From: Chitinophaga pendula
GTDB lineage: Bacteria; Bacteroidota; Bacteroidia; Chitinophagales; Chitinophagaceae
Assembly (NCBI RefSeq): GCF_020386615.1
Contig: NZ_CP077769.1
Location: forward strand, 1,054,001 to 1,118,000
DNA: 64,000 nt
Reading direction: 5' to 3'
How positions within the stretch are numbered: position 1 is the stretch's first letter; the number at the start of each line of letters is the position of its first letter. A program made the translations under genes and the position numbers. Below, piece by piece: positions 7,946 to 17,152 of this stretch. A model generated the notes under the pieces. That model saw only the letters and a program-made list of their open reading frames with translations. It searched no databases and had not been told where the DNA came from.

Positions 7946-8386
7946 ATGCAGCGCCACCATTCACTGATACCACTGTCACACGAACACAAACGCTTGCTGT
8001 TCGCTTGCCGGTATCTGAAAAAAGATGCCGCACCATATAAAGGTTTCCCCCTGGATACCAACGCCCGCTTACAATACATCGTCAGCGTCTTCCAAGAAGT
8101 AATGGTAGGCCACATACAGAAAGAAGAATATCTCTTCGACCGGTGCAAAGGCCAACATCCCGATATTGACATCCTCATACAGGAACTCCTGCTCGAACAC
8201 CAGCAGATATCCCGCATGTACAGCGCCCTCTCCGAACCGGGTACCGCTCTCGATGATACCATGGATACCCTCGCCCGCAGCCTGGAAACACATATCCGCA
8301 AAGAAGAACGTATCCTCTTCCAGCTCATCCAGCAACACCTGCCCGATACCCTGGCCCAACTCAATTTCAATAACACCTGGTCTTGA
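7946..8386 (+). CDS. Hemerythrin domain-containing protein
   Basis: A 146-residue four-helix bundle expected to bind a non-haem diiron centre. Candidate ligands are His12 or His14 in LSHEHKRLL, His56 and Glu60 (HIQKE), His85 (EHQQI) and His116 and Glu120 (HIRKE). Bacterial relatives sense or store oxygen or NO, or help repair iron-sulfur clusters; the role here is unknown. Its ATG follows the lgt stop without a gap, so the two are almost certainly co-transcribed. Confidence 0.88.
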   Translation: MQRHHSLIPLSHEHKRLLFACRYLKKDAAPYKGFPLDTNARLQYIVSVFQEVMVGHIQKEEYLFDRCKGQHPDIDILIQELLLEHQQISRMYSALSEPGTALDDTMDTLARSLETHIRKEERILFQLIQQHLPDTLAQLNFNNTWS

Positions 8387-8468
8387 ATTCCCGCAGCGCT
8401 TTTGTTATCTTGTTAGCGCAATATCAGGCACAACGCCTGCTTACAGTGAACAATAAATAGTACTACGC

Positions 8469-9983
8469 ATGACCTACCTGAGCAGCAAAGCCAACACCTG
8501 GCTCCTATGCCTGTTGGCGCCCGCCTCCTTATGGGCACAACCAAAACAAAGATCAGCACCGGCCAAACCCAATATCATCTACATCTATGCCGACGACCTC
8601 GGATATGGTGAACTGGGCGCCTACGGCCAGCAAAAGATCCAAACACCACACCTCGACCGCATCGCCGCAGAAGGTGTCCGGTTCACCGACCACTACACCG
8701 GCACCCCCGTATGCGCACCCGCCCGATGTATGCTCCTCACCGGCCGCCACGCCGGCCATAGCTACATCCGCGGCAACTACGAACTGGGAGGCTTCACCGA
8801 CAGCACAGAAGGTGGCCAGATGCCACTGCCCGAAGGTACCTTCACCATCGGCCACCTCCTGCAAAAAGCCGGATACACCACCGCCGCCATCGGCAAATGG
8901 GGCCTGGGAATGGCCAACACCACCGGCAGCCCCAACAGCCAGGGCTTCGACTACTTCTACGGATACCTCGACCAGAAACAAGCACACAACTTCTATCCCA
9001 CTCACCTCTGGGAAAATGATAAAAAAGCACCGCTCAACAACGACTTCTTCCTCGTACATTCCAAACTGCCGCCGGGAGAAACCGACACCGCCGCCTTCAA
9101 TCACTTCAAAGGAAAAGAATACGCCATAGATAAAATGGCAGAAAAAACACTGGCCTTCATCCGCCAACATAAAAACAAACCGTTTTTCCTCTACCTGCCC
9201 TACACCGGCCCCCATGTCGCCCTCCAGGCACCCGACGAGGCCGTCCGCCAATACGCCGCCAAATTCGGCGACCAACCCTACCGGGGCGAAAAAGGATATG
9301 CACCCACCCTATATCCCAGGGCCACCTACGCCGCCATGATCACCTACTTCGACAAACAGATCGGCCGCATCATGGCCTTACTCAAAGAACTAAACCTCGA
9401 CCATAATACCGTCGTCATGTTCTCCAGCGATAATGGCCCCACCTTCGACGTAGGTGGCGTAGACACCGAATTCTTTAATAGCACCGCCGGCCTCCGCGGC
9501 CGCAAAGAAGACCTCTACGAAGGAGGCATCCGCGAACCCTTCATCGCCCGGTGGCCAGGTAGCATACCCGCCGGCAAAGTCACCAACCTAATCAGCTCAC
9601 AAATCGATATGATGGCCACCCTCGCTGCCATCGCCGGCATACCTGCTCCTCCCTCGGATGGCATCTCCTTACTCCCCGCTATGCAGGGACGCAATAACCA
9701 ACAACAACAACATCCCTTCCTGTACTTCGAATTCCCGGAAAAAAACGGTCAAGTCGCCGTCCGAATAGGCCGCTGGAAAGGAGTAAGGACCAACATGAAA
9801 AAAGACAGGAACAGCCCCTGGGAACTATACGACCTCGACAACGACCGGGCCGAAACAACAAACATCGCCGCTCAACATCCCGATATCATCCGCCGTATGG
9901 AGGCCATCATGAAACAAGAACACCGGCCAGCCCATATCCGCGAATGGGAATTCATCGACCCCAAACTAGAAAAACGATCCTGA
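8469..9983 (+). CDS. Secreted arylsulfatase (S1 family)
   Basis: A 504-residue sulfatase with a signal peptide ending near LWAQ (residue 24). The sulfatase core starts with the metal-binding ADDLGYGELG (41-50). The catalytic residue is Cys82 in CAPAR, the CxPxR motif that a sulfatase-maturating enzyme converts to formylglycine; LLTGRHAGH follows. Further active-site elements are GKWGLG, GPHV and SSDNGPT (about 318-324). In Bacteroidetes such enzymes desulfate polysaccharides or small sulfate esters. No glycoside hydrolase or maturase lies nearby, so substrate is unknown. Confidence 0.92.
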   Translation: MTYLSSKANTWLLCLLAPASLWAQPKQRSAPAKPNIIYIYADDLGYGELGAYGQQKIQTPHLDRIAAEGVRFTDHYTGTPVCAPARCMLLTGRHAGHSYIRGNYELGGFTDSTEGGQMPLPEGTFTIGHLLQKAGYTTAAIGKWGLGMANTTGSPNSQGFDYFYGYLDQKQAHNFYPTHLWENDKKAPLNNDFFLVHSKLPPGETDTAAFNHFKGKEYAIDKMAEKTLAFIRQHKNKPFFLYLPYTGPHVALQAPDEAVRQYAAKFGDQPYRGEKGYAPTLYPRATYAAMITYFDKQIGRIMALLKELNLDHNTVVMFSSDNGPTFDVGGVDTEFFNSTAGLRGRKEDLYEGGIREPFIARWPGSIPAGKVTNLISSQIDMMATLAAIAGIPAPPSDGISLLPAMQGRNNQQQQHPFLYFEFPEKNGQVAVRIGRWKGVRTNMKKDRNSPWELYDLDNDRAETTNIAAQHPDIIRRMEAIMKQEHRPAHIREWEFIDPKLEKRS

Positions 9984-10461
9984 CACCATATATATAATAT
10001 ATCGCAGCCAGATCCCCGGACCTGGCTGCACTCCGTTCATCCCCTATCCACGACCATCCATCCCCTTCCCATCCGCCAAAAGCAATAACAACACCTGCCT
10101 CATCCAACAATAGCCGCTTTCACCGGCGTTCCCCCAGATCAGATACCGCGTTTTACCTGTTAACCTCCATTTTCCCCCCTTTCACCGAAGATTACATGCA
10201 TTTCATTGAAAACACCTTCCAATACATCCGTCAACATAATAATTTTGAGGCGTCAACATGGAACTAAAGATTCGAGGTAAAATATTTCCAAACGTTTAAG
10301 ACATTTTTTACCAATCGTCACCAGCTACGAACCGTTTGTGTAAAACTATGTACTATGTAATGCATAATACCTACTTTTACACTGTAGTTGATAAACAAAG
10401 GAACTATATACGACCTAAAAAGATTTAAAATAAAAACATTACACATTAATTCCGCCCTTAT
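9984..10461 (+). other. Intergenic region upstream of the outer-membrane receptor
   Basis: The 478-bp gap holds the sulfatase hairpin, a C-rich stretch of about 150 bp, and an AT-rich second half. TAATTTTG at 10240-10247 fits the -7 consensus and would leave a leader of about 200 nt for the receptor gene. No small gene or clear RNA structure is evident. Confidence 0.45.
10004..10029. terminator. Hairpin after the sulfatase gene
   Basis: GCAGCCAG pairs with CTGGCTGC around a 10-nt loop, 20 bp past the sulfatase stop. No T run follows, so termination would be inefficient. Confidence 0.5.
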
Positions 10462-12924
10462 ATGAAACCAATTGCACACACGCTATTATTAACTACCGCG
10501 CTGATCAGTGCATTCCACCTCGCGAATGCCCAACAGAGCCCCGCCAGCAAAGTCACCGGTCAGGTGCTCCAGACCGGCGCCAAACCGGTGGAGTTCGCAA
10601 CCGTTACCTTACTGAAAGCAAAAGATTCCAGCCTGGTAAAAGGGGCTGTCGCCGATATCAGTGGCCATTACGAATTCGACCGTGTACAACAGGGTAGATA
10701 TCTGATCGCCGCCAACTTCATAGGTCTCTCTAAAGCCTACAGTAAACCATTCGAAGTGAAAAATGGTACAGTACAGATAGACGCGCTGACCCTCAGCGCA
10801 GATGCCAAAAACCTGAAAGCCGTAGACGTTACCGCCAAAAAGCCCTACATCGAACAAAAGGCCGATAAACTGGTAGTTAACGTCGAAAACAGTATCGTAG
10901 CCGCCGGCGGTACTGCCATGGAAGTACTGGAAAAATCCCCGGGCGTAACCGTTGATAAAGATGATAACATCTCTCTCAAAGGAAAAAACGGGGTCATGAT
11001 CATGATCGATGGTAAATTAACCAATATGTCTTCCCAGGATGTTGCACAGCTGCTGAAAAACATGCCCAGTAGCAATATTGAGCAAATCGAACTCATTGCC
11101 AATCCTTCCGCCAAATACGACGCAGCTGGCAACGCCGGGATTATCAACATCAAACTCAAAAAGAACAAAAACTTCGGTACCAACGGTAATATTTCCCTGG
11201 GTTACGCCATCGGTAACACACCTAAGTACTCCGCTAGCTTAAACCTGAACCACCGTACCGAAAAATTCAACCTATATGGCTCTTATAACTATAATAACCG
11301 CTTGAATACCCAGCAGCTCGGCCTCTACCGCACCAGCAACGTCAATGGCAAAACCTCCATCTTCGACCAGCATAACGTACTCGATGACAACAACAAATAC
11401 CATGGCGTGAAAGTAGGAGTAGACTACTTCATCAATAAAAGACACACCATCGGGGTAATGGTAGATGGCGGCTATAGAGACCGTAAACAGATCGGTAACG
11501 CAGTAAACCAGATCGGTAGCGTCGCAGGCGTAGACTCTCTCCTCCGCACCCGCACCGACAACAAGTCCGACTGGAACCGCTGGGCTTATAACGTAAACTA
11601 TAGAGGAGTACTCGACAGCACCGGCAAAGAACTCAACGTCGACCTCGACTACGCCCGCAACAACCAGACACAATTGTCCGATATCATCGCTGGCAACTGG
11701 GACGCCACCGGCAAAGGCTACAGAAGCGGAGATACCAGCCGCAACGACCAGCCTTCCCATATCACCATCAAAACAGCTAAAATAGATTATACACATCCGC
11801 TGAAAAATCAGGCGAAATTCGAAGCCGGCCTCAAAACCAGCTTCGTCGAAACCGACAACAATGCCCGTTTCGACTCCCTCCGCAATACCCAATGGGTATT
11901 CGATACCAACCGCTCCAATCACTTTATCTATAAAGAGAATATCAACGCAGCTTATATCAACTATAGCAAACAATTCAAAAAGATCGGTATACAACTGGGC
12001 CTGAGAGCAGAACAGTCCAACGTAAAAGGTAACTCCATCACCGCCAATAAAGTGACAGATACCTCCTATTTCAACCTCTTCCCCAGCGTATTCCTGAGCT
12101 ACGCCGCCGATAAGAACAACCAGTTAGGTTTGTCCTACAGCCGCAGAATTCAACGCCCGAGCTACGAAGACCTCAACCCCTTCGAGTTCTACATAGACAG
12201 ATATACGAAAATGGCTGGTAACCCATACCTCAAACCACAATACGCTAACAATATCGAATTAACACATACCTTCAAACAATTCCTGATCACGTCTATAGGA
12301 TATACCCATACCAAAAACATGATCACCCAGGTCGTAGAAGCCGATAAAGATGCCGCCACCGGCGATACCTTACTGCTCCGCTACAAATACCTCAACGTAG
12401 CAAAGTCAGATATCATCAACGTCAACGTATCGATCCCCTTCCCGATCACCAAATGGTGGAACACCTTTACCAACCTGTCGCTCAACCACGCCATGTACAA
12501 CACCGTGGTAGATAACAACCTGGTAAATGTAAGCGCCACCGGCTTCTTCGGCCGCACACAACACACCTTCACCTTGCCGAAAGGTTTCGCAATGGAAGCT
12601 TCCTTCTTCTATGTGTCCCCTCAGATCGCCGACGAAGGACTGTTCCGGATGAAAGCAATGTATGCCTGCGACCTGGGCCTCCAGAAACAGATACTCAAGA
12701 AAAAAGCGACCATCCGCCTCAATGTCAACGATGTGTTCAATACACAACGCTTCAGAGGTAGCTTCGACAACGCCGGCCGCTACGTAGCCGTGTCCAGCAA
12801 ATGGGAAAGCCGCCAGTTCAGGGTCAACTTTACCTACCGGTTCGGTAATACTAACGTAAAAGCCGCCCGTAACCGTAAAACCGGCCTCGAAGAAGAACAA
12901 AACCGCGTAAAACAAGGAAGCTGA
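10462..12924 (+). CDS. TonB-dependent receptor-like outer membrane beta-barrel protein
   Basis: An 820-residue outer-membrane protein. It has a signal peptide ending near NAQ (residue 24), a carboxypeptidase-regulatory-like domain (about 30-110), a plug-like domain (about 115-235, with VDKDDNISLKGKNGVMIMIDGK) and a C-terminal barrel of the outer-membrane beta-barrel family type (about 240-800). The barrel contains the typical LGLSYSRRIQRPSYEDLNPF segment. Family members take up or sense unknown ligands; unlike SusC proteins there is no SusD partner. It has its own terminator and precedes an ECF sigma factor, but the gap suggests separate transcription. Confidence 0.85.
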   Translation: MKPIAHTLLLTTALISAFHLANAQQSPASKVTGQVLQTGAKPVEFATVTLLKAKDSSLVKGAVADISGHYEFDRVQQGRYLIAANFIGLSKAYSKPFEVKNGTVQIDALTLSADAKNLKAVDVTAKKPYIEQKADKLVVNVENSIVAAGGTAMEVLEKSPGVTVDKDDNISLKGKNGVMIMIDGKLTNMSSQDVAQLLKNMPSSNIEQIELIANPSAKYDAAGNAGIINIKLKKNKNFGTNGNISLGYAIGNTPKYSASLNLNHRTEKFNLYGSYNYNNRLNTQQLGLYRTSNVNGKTSIFDQHNVLDDNNKYHGVKVGVDYFINKRHTIGVMVDGGYRDRKQIGNAVNQIGSVAGVDSLLRTRTDNKSDWNRWAYNVNYRGVLDSTGKELNVDLDYARNNQTQLSDIIAGNWDATGKGYRSGDTSRNDQPSHITIKTAKIDYTHPLKNQAKFEAGLKTSFVETDNNARFDSLRNTQWVFDTNRSNHFIYKENINAAYINYSKQFKKIGIQLGLRAEQSNVKGNSITANKVTDTSYFNLFPSVFLSYAADKNNQLGLSYSRRIQRPSYEDLNPFEFYIDRYTKMAGNPYLKPQYANNIELTHTFKQFLITSIGYTHTKNMITQVVEADKDAATGDTLLLRYKYLNVAKSDIINVNVSIPFPITKWWNTFTNLSLNHAMYNTVVDNNLVNVSATGFFGRTQHTFTLPKGFAMEASFFYVSPQIADEGLFRMKAMYACDLGLQKQILKKKATIRLNVNDVFNTQRFRGSFDNAGRYVAVSSKWESRQFRVNFTYRFGNTNVKAARNRKTGLEEEQNRVKQGS

Positions 12925-13016
12925 TTTTAGATCAAGTATAAGTAGTTGATTACGATAAAATTGCTACGATCCATCCCGTCACAACGCTTTTTTAGGTATA
13001 TATAAGGATGGAAAAA

Positions 13017-13051
13017 AGGCGTGGCCTCTTCTAGGCCGCGCCTATTTTTTT
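13017..13051 (+). terminator. Terminator after the receptor gene
   Basis: AGGCGTGGCC pairs with GGCCGCGCCT (one mismatch or wobble) around a short loop, followed by seven T. It separates the receptor gene from the ECF sigma operon. Confidence 0.85.
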
Positions 13052-13113
13052 GCCAGCAACCAAAAAATTTCTTTCCCCCTCGTGCAACTTTTTTCTAAAG
13101 TTTAGTCTTTATA

Positions 13114-13671
13114 ATGCAAGCATCAGCCAAATACTTGAATCAAACGATCGAAACAGAACACCTGGTCGCCCGCTGTAGAAAGGGAGATGTACGTGCTTTT
13201 AAAGAGCTGTACAATGCTTACTCAGCCGCCATGTACAACATCTGCCTGCGCATGACAGGGAACGTCAACGACGCCGAAGACACGTTGCAGGAAGCGTTCA
13301 TTCAAGTATTCAAGAACATAGAACGGCTGGAAAATGCAGCAACTGTCAGCGCCTGGATCAAAAGAATCGTTGTAAACCACTGCCTGAACCAATTGCGAAA
13401 AAAGAAAGTTTACTTCGAAGACGTAGAAGAAATAGAAATGCCGGAAGATGATAAAATAGACGAACACAACTACGCCTTCACCGTCGATACCGTCAAACAA
13501 GCCATACAAACACTGCCCGACGGCTATCGCACAGTACTCAATCTATATCTCTTCGAAGATTACTCTCATCGCGAAATCGCAGGCATGCTCAATATCTCAG
13601 AATCAACCGTGAAGACACAATACATGCGCGCGAAAGAAAAAGTGAGACAAATAGTAAAACTCAAAATGTGA
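13114..13671 (+). CDS. ECF-family RNA polymerase sigma factor
   Basis: A 185-residue sigma-70 family factor with region 2 (about 20-90, including CRKGDVRAFKELYNAY and the DAEDTLQEAFIQVFKNI helix) and region 4 (about 125-180, with LPDGYRTVLNLYLFEDYSHREIA and the HTH ISESTVKTQYMRAKEKV). There is no region 1 or 3, as usual for extracytoplasmic-function factors. It is the first gene of a four-gene run with an anti-sigma-like gene starting seven bases past its stop and two exported proteins, suggesting envelope-stress control. Confidence 0.93.
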   Translation: MQASAKYLNQTIETEHLVARCRKGDVRAFKELYNAYSAAMYNICLRMTGNVNDAEDTLQEAFIQVFKNIERLENAATVSAWIKRIVVNHCLNQLRKKKVYFEDVEEIEMPEDDKIDEHNYAFTVDTVKQAIQTLPDGYRTVLNLYLFEDYSHREIAGMLNISESTVKTQYMRAKEKVRQIVKLKM

Positions 13672-13677
13672 TTGCTG

Positions 13678-14229
13678 ATGTCAGGAAAAGACCTAGAATC
13701 ATTTATTAGAGAGAACAGAAACAGCTTTGAAGTACCAGGTCCAAGACCAAACCTCTGGAACGATCTGGAAAGTAAAATACCAGTACGCCGGAGCCCGGTA
13801 AAAAGAATACTCGGCAGCACCTGGCTGCAAGCCGCAGCCGTCCTGCTCCTGCTCGTCAACGCCGTTTTACTCTATCAATATATAAAGTACCAACGGCAAC
13901 CTCAGGGAATAGCACAGGTCACTCCCGAACTACAGGAGGCCAAAGTATACTACACCTCCCAGATCGAACAACGCCTGCAATCCATCCGCTCATTCCCGCC
14001 AGATGCACTGGGCCTCGATAGCGCCGCACGTAAAGAACTCGAACTGCGGAACGATACCTACCAGATGCTCGAAAAAGAACTCATCGCCAACCCGGGCAAC
14101 GAAAGGATCCGCTCCGCCATGGTCAGGTACTATCAGATGAAACTGGACCTGCTCGATCGTATCCTCGATGAACTGGAGGAAAAACATACACCTAACGATA
14201 AGCCTAAGCATTATGCACCTGAAATTTAA
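13678..14229 (+). CDS. Probable anti-sigma factor, single-pass membrane protein
   Basis: A 183-residue protein with an N-terminal cytoplasmic part (1-45), one transmembrane helix (about 49-67, WLQAAAVLLLLVNAVLLYQY) and a helical periplasmic tail rich in charged residues. Position after an ECF sigma gene, topology and the short N-terminal domain suggest an anti-sigma factor; no zinc-binding HxxxCxxC motif is present. I start at the ATG six bases inside the open frame, since the upstream codon is TTG. It overlaps the next gene by 17 nt. Confidence 0.65.
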   Translation: MSGKDLESFIRENRNSFEVPGPRPNLWNDLESKIPVRRSPVKRILGSTWLQAAAVLLLLVNAVLLYQYIKYQRQPQGIAQVTPELQEAKVYYTSQIEQRLQSIRSFPPDALGLDSAARKELELRNDTYQMLEKELIANPGNERIRSAMVRYYQMKLDLLDRILDELEEKHTPNDKPKHYAPEI

Positions 14230-15292
14230 AATACTGTCATTATTACTATTACCACTATACGTTTTAGCAGGCAAAGGAGATGCTGAATACAAACGTAGTG
14301 TGATCAAAGAATTCAAAGCAAACAGCCGTACCGCCATCGAACTGTCCAACAAATACGGCAATATCGTCATACACACCTGGGACAAACAGGAAGTAAAAGC
14401 CACCATCGTAATCACCGGCTACGGAAAAGATGAAGGAGAAGCAAAAACCATCGCCGATATGGTCGAAATAGTAGCCAACGAAGGAAGCAGCTTCGCCTCC
14501 CTTACCACCCGCTACGAACCCTCCTCCGGCAAAAGCTGGTTCTCATGGGGCGGCCGCCGCGACTCAAAAGACTACGTCAACGTCAACTACGATATATACC
14601 TGCCTAAACAACTGGCAAGATTCTCCGTAGATAATAGCTTCGGCAACGTCATCGCCGATCGCCTCTCATTCCCCACCGAAATGAGCCTGAACTACTGCTT
14701 CTACGATATAAAGGAAGCAACCTCCGACCTCTCCCTCAAACTAAACTACTGCCAGAAAGGTAAACTGGGAAAAGCGGCCAACGTACAACTGAAAGCCAAC
14801 TACTCCAGCATGCGCAGCGATGATATCGCCAGCCTCGATGTCAAATCCAACTACTGCGAATACACCATCGGCAACCTCGGTAGCCTCGATGTTAAATCCA
14901 ATTACGACGAATACAACATCACCAGAATAGGTGGCATCAACAGCCAAAGCAACTACAGCTCCTTCCGCCTGGGCGAACTGCAGCGCAACGCCGATGTAAG
15001 ACTTACCTACGGAGACTTTAAAGTGAAAAAAGTGACAGACATGATGAAATCAGCCAGCATAGATATCAGCTATGCAGATGTAGTCATGGGCATAGATGCC
15101 GGTGCCAACCTGCGCTTCGATGTACAACTGTCCTACGGCGACGTAGATACCAGAGGAATTAACTTTAAATCCATCTCCACAGAAAAAAAGAATACGCAGA
15201 TGAAATTCAACGCCATCACCGGCTCCGGAAATGGCGGACAGATACGCATCCGCGGCTCACAAAGCAATGTGGAATTCCGCAACATTCCATAA
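14213..15292 (+). CDS. Exported protein with beta-solenoid-like NY repeats
   Basis: A 359-residue protein with a signal peptide (MHLKFKILSLLLLPLYVLAG), starting at an ATG inside the end of the anti-sigma gene. After an N-terminal sheet region the middle (about 145-285) shows a repeating pattern of about 20 residues centred on K-S/A-NY (LNYC, ANYS, SNYC, SNYD, SNYS). This suggests a beta-solenoid or stacked sheet resembling the DUF4097-type adhesin-like families. Function is unknown. Translational overlap and the neighbouring DUF2807 gene point to a joint envelope role under the ECF factor. Confidence 0.6.
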   Translation: MHLKFKILSLLLLPLYVLAGKGDAEYKRSVIKEFKANSRTAIELSNKYGNIVIHTWDKQEVKATIVITGYGKDEGEAKTIADMVEIVANEGSSFASLTTRYEPSSGKSWFSWGGRRDSKDYVNVNYDIYLPKQLARFSVDNSFGNVIADRLSFPTEMSLNYCFYDIKEATSDLSLKLNYCQKGKLGKAANVQLKANYSSMRSDDIASLDVKSNYCEYTIGNLGSLDVKSNYDEYNITRIGGINSQSNYSSFRLGELQRNADVRLTYGDFKVKKVTDMMKSASIDISYADVVMGIDAGANLRFDVQLSYGDVDTRGINFKSISTEKKNTQMKFNAITGSGNGGQIRIRGSQSNVEFRNIP

Positions 15293-15347
15293 ATAATAAC
15301 AAAGGCCATTCTAAAAACCATCATATAATCCTAAACGTAGCAATGTT

Positions 15348-16085
15348 ATGAAGAACAAGCAAGCAAAGCTGAAACTCCTGTTTATCCCTTTACTGCTCCT
15401 GGTAGCCGGCGTGTCCGTAGTCGCCAGGGCCTACAATGAAAGAATAAAAGGCAGCGGCAACGTAAAAACAGAAGATCGGTCCGTAGACGTATTCAACAAC
15501 GTTAGCACATCCGGCACCTTTACCGTATACCTGCAACAGGGAGATAAACATACCCTGAAAATAGAAGCAGAAGACAACCTGTTACCATACATCGTGACCC
15601 GCATGACTGGCAACACACTCAATATCGAACCTAAAAAAGGTTACAACCTCCAATCCACAAAGGGCATCAAAGTGTATCTTACCCTCAAAGAACTGGGTAA
15701 ACTCGATGGCAGCGGCGCCAGCGGATTTTTCAGCCAGGGTAAACTAAAAGGAAAAAATGTTTCCCTCGACTTCAGCGGCGCCTCCAACGCCGACCTCGAT
15801 ATCGACGCTAACAGCCTCGATGTAGATGTCTCCGGCGTCACCAATATGAAACTACGTGGCCACGCCACCAAAACTAAATATGATGTCGCCGGCAGCGCAG
15901 ATATCACCGCCGATCAACTGAAATCCGATATCGCAGATGTCGACGTCTCCGGCGCAAGCAAAATGAGACTGTACGTAGATAAAAAACTGAACGTAGAAGC
16001 CTCCGGTACCAGCCACATACGGTACACAGGCAACGCAGAAGTAAAACAGTCCGTATCCGGCTTTGGCAGAGTTATCAAAGAATAA
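15348..16085 (+). CDS. Head GIN domain (DUF2807) exported protein
   Basis: A 245-residue protein with a signal peptide (about 1-27) and a putative auto-transporter adhesin head GIN domain filling the rest: GSGNVKTEDRSVDVFNNVSTSG near 36-57, then repeated SGASNADLDI-, VSGVTNMKL- and VSGASKMRLYV-like strands that form a parallel beta-helix. Such proteins are common in Bacteroidetes, often next to sigma/anti-sigma or PspC genes; the role is not established. It is the last gene of the sigma-factor run, followed by a strong terminator. Confidence 0.85.
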   Translation: MKNKQAKLKLLFIPLLLLVAGVSVVARAYNERIKGSGNVKTEDRSVDVFNNVSTSGTFTVYLQQGDKHTLKIEAEDNLLPYIVTRMTGNTLNIEPKKGYNLQSTKGIKVYLTLKELGKLDGSGASGFFSQGKLKGKNVSLDFSGASNADLDIDANSLDVDVSGVTNMKLRGHATKTKYDVAGSADITADQLKSDIADVDVSGASKMRLYVDKKLNVEASGTSHIRYTGNAEVKQSVSGFGRVIKE

Positions 16086-16107
16086 ATTTGGTCCTGTATG
16101 TTTGCAC

Positions 16108-16138
16108 GCCTCCGGTCCGGCCGACCGGAGGCTTTTTT
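16108..16138 (+). terminator. Terminator of the ECF sigma operon
   Basis: GCCTCCGGTC pairs with GACCGGAGGC around a CGGCC loop and is followed by six T. It lies about 20 bp past the DUF2807 stop. Confidence 0.92.
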
Positions 16139-16191
16139 ATGCTTTACATACACCCTTTATCCCCTAGCCAGCCATTTCCCCAATTTTGTCC

Positions 16192-16199
16192 TATATTTG
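16192..16199 (+). promoter_or_regulatory. -7 element upstream of yajQ
   Basis: TATATTTG fits the -7 consensus; a matching -33 is not obvious. The leader would be about 40 nt. Confidence 0.4.
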
Positions 16200-16242
16200 T
16201 GCCTGTGAATTAAAGGTCTATATATATTAAATTGTTTTTGTT

Positions 16243-16734
16243 ATGCCTTCCTTTGATATAGTTAGCAAAGTTGATACGCAAACGCTTGATAACGCCATAA
16301 ATACCGTTAAAAAAGAGATCAGCACCCGGTTCGATTTCAAAGACACCCATGTCAGCATCGAACTCAATAAAAAAGACCTCGTCCTCAATCTCGAAATGGA
16401 TAGCGATATGAAAATGTCACAGGCCATCGATGTACTCATCAGCCGCACCATGAGACAAGGACTGGACGCCGCCGTGTACGACTTCAGTAAAGAAGCCTAC
16501 CAAAGCGGAAAAGTGGTGAAAAAAGAAGTACCCATCCGCAACGGCATCAAACAGGAAGATGCCAAAAAGATCGTTAAACTGATCAAAGACAGCGGCATCA
16601 AAGTACAAGCCGCCATCATGGACGATATCGTGAGAGTAACCGGCAAAAAGATCGATGACCTCCAGGCCGTAATACAAGCTACCAAAGAGGCCAACCTAGG
16701 TATACCGCTACAGTACGTTAACATGAAAAATTAA
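16243..16734 (+). CDS. yajQ: YajQ family nucleotide/cyclic di-GMP-binding protein
   Basis: A 163-residue cytoplasmic protein matching YajQ across its full length: [11 protein letters not shown] at the start, [16 protein letters not shown] near 23-38, [20 protein letters not shown] near 94-113 and the closing [12 protein letters not shown]. Homologues bind nucleotides, and in Xanthomonas one binds cyclic di-GMP and acts with a transcription factor. Whether it does so here is not visible from sequence. It stands alone between a terminator and the L31 promoter. Confidence 0.93.
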   Translation: MPSFDIVSKVDTQTLDNAINTVKKEISTRFDFKDTHVSIELNKKDLVLNLEMDSDMKMSQAIDVLISRTMRQGLDAAVYDFSKEAYQSGKVVKKEVPIRNGIKQEDAKKIVKLIKDSGIKVQAAIMDDIVRVTGKKIDDLQAVIQATKEANLGIPLQYVNMKN

Positions 16735-16773
16735 ACAGAAACGCACCACTTTCTGAATTTTATTTAAGGGTTG

Positions 16774-16806
16774 TTTTGGAATTTATTGATTTCTGTCTTA
16801 CCTTTG
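16774..16806 (+). promoter_or_regulatory. Promoter of rpmE2
   Basis: TTTTG (16774-16778) and TACCTTTG (16799-16806) are 20 bp apart, a very good match to the Bacteroidetes promoter. Transcription should start near 16812, excluding the upstream in-frame ATG at 16776 as the translation start. Confidence 0.75.
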
Positions 16807-16832
16807 CAGCCTGTATTTACAATAACATTGAT

Positions 16833-17084
16833 ATGAAACAGGGAATCCATCCAGAAAATTACCGATTTGTGATATTTAAAGATATGTCTAACGGTTATAG
16901 CTTTTTAAGCCGTTCTACTGCGCCTTCTAAAGAGACCGCCAAGTGGGAAGACGGTAATGAGTATCCGTTGATCAAGCTGGAAATCTCTAATACTTCTCAC
17001 CCCTTCTACACAGGTAAGAACGTATTGGTTGATACCGCCGGCCGTATCGATAAATTCAACAAACGCTACGCCAAGAAAGCTTAA
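16833..17084 (+). CDS. rpmE2: 50S ribosomal protein L31, type B
   Basis: An 83-residue ribosomal protein. It starts [19 protein letters not shown] and ends [21 protein letters not shown], typical of the type-B form that lacks the zinc-binding cysteines of type A; no cysteine is present. In many bacteria this form replaces the zinc form when zinc is scarce, but most Bacteroidetes have only type B. The promoter position fixes the start. Confidence 0.96.
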   Translation: MKQGIHPENYRFVIFKDMSNGYSFLSRSTAPSKETAKWEDGNEYPLIKLEISNTSHPFYTGKNVLVDTAGRIDKFNKRYAKKA

Positions 17085-17110
17085 TCCAGCTTTAACAAAT
17101 AATTTTGTAT

Positions 17111-17140
17111 CCCACCGGTATCTTATCGGTGGGATTTTTT
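17111..17140 (+). terminator. Terminator after rpmE2
   Basis: CCCACCG and CGGTGGG pair around a 9-nt loop, followed by T6. It lies before the ATG at 17153 and supports that start for the next gene, since an upstream alternative would place the hairpin inside the coding region. Confidence 0.85.
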
Positions 17141-17152
17141 ATTTTTATCCTA

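Noticed and set aside
8553..9275. 240-codon open frame antisense to the sulfatase
   Set aside because: It is a shadow of a clear sulfatase gene; the Gly/Val/Glu-rich translation matches no family.
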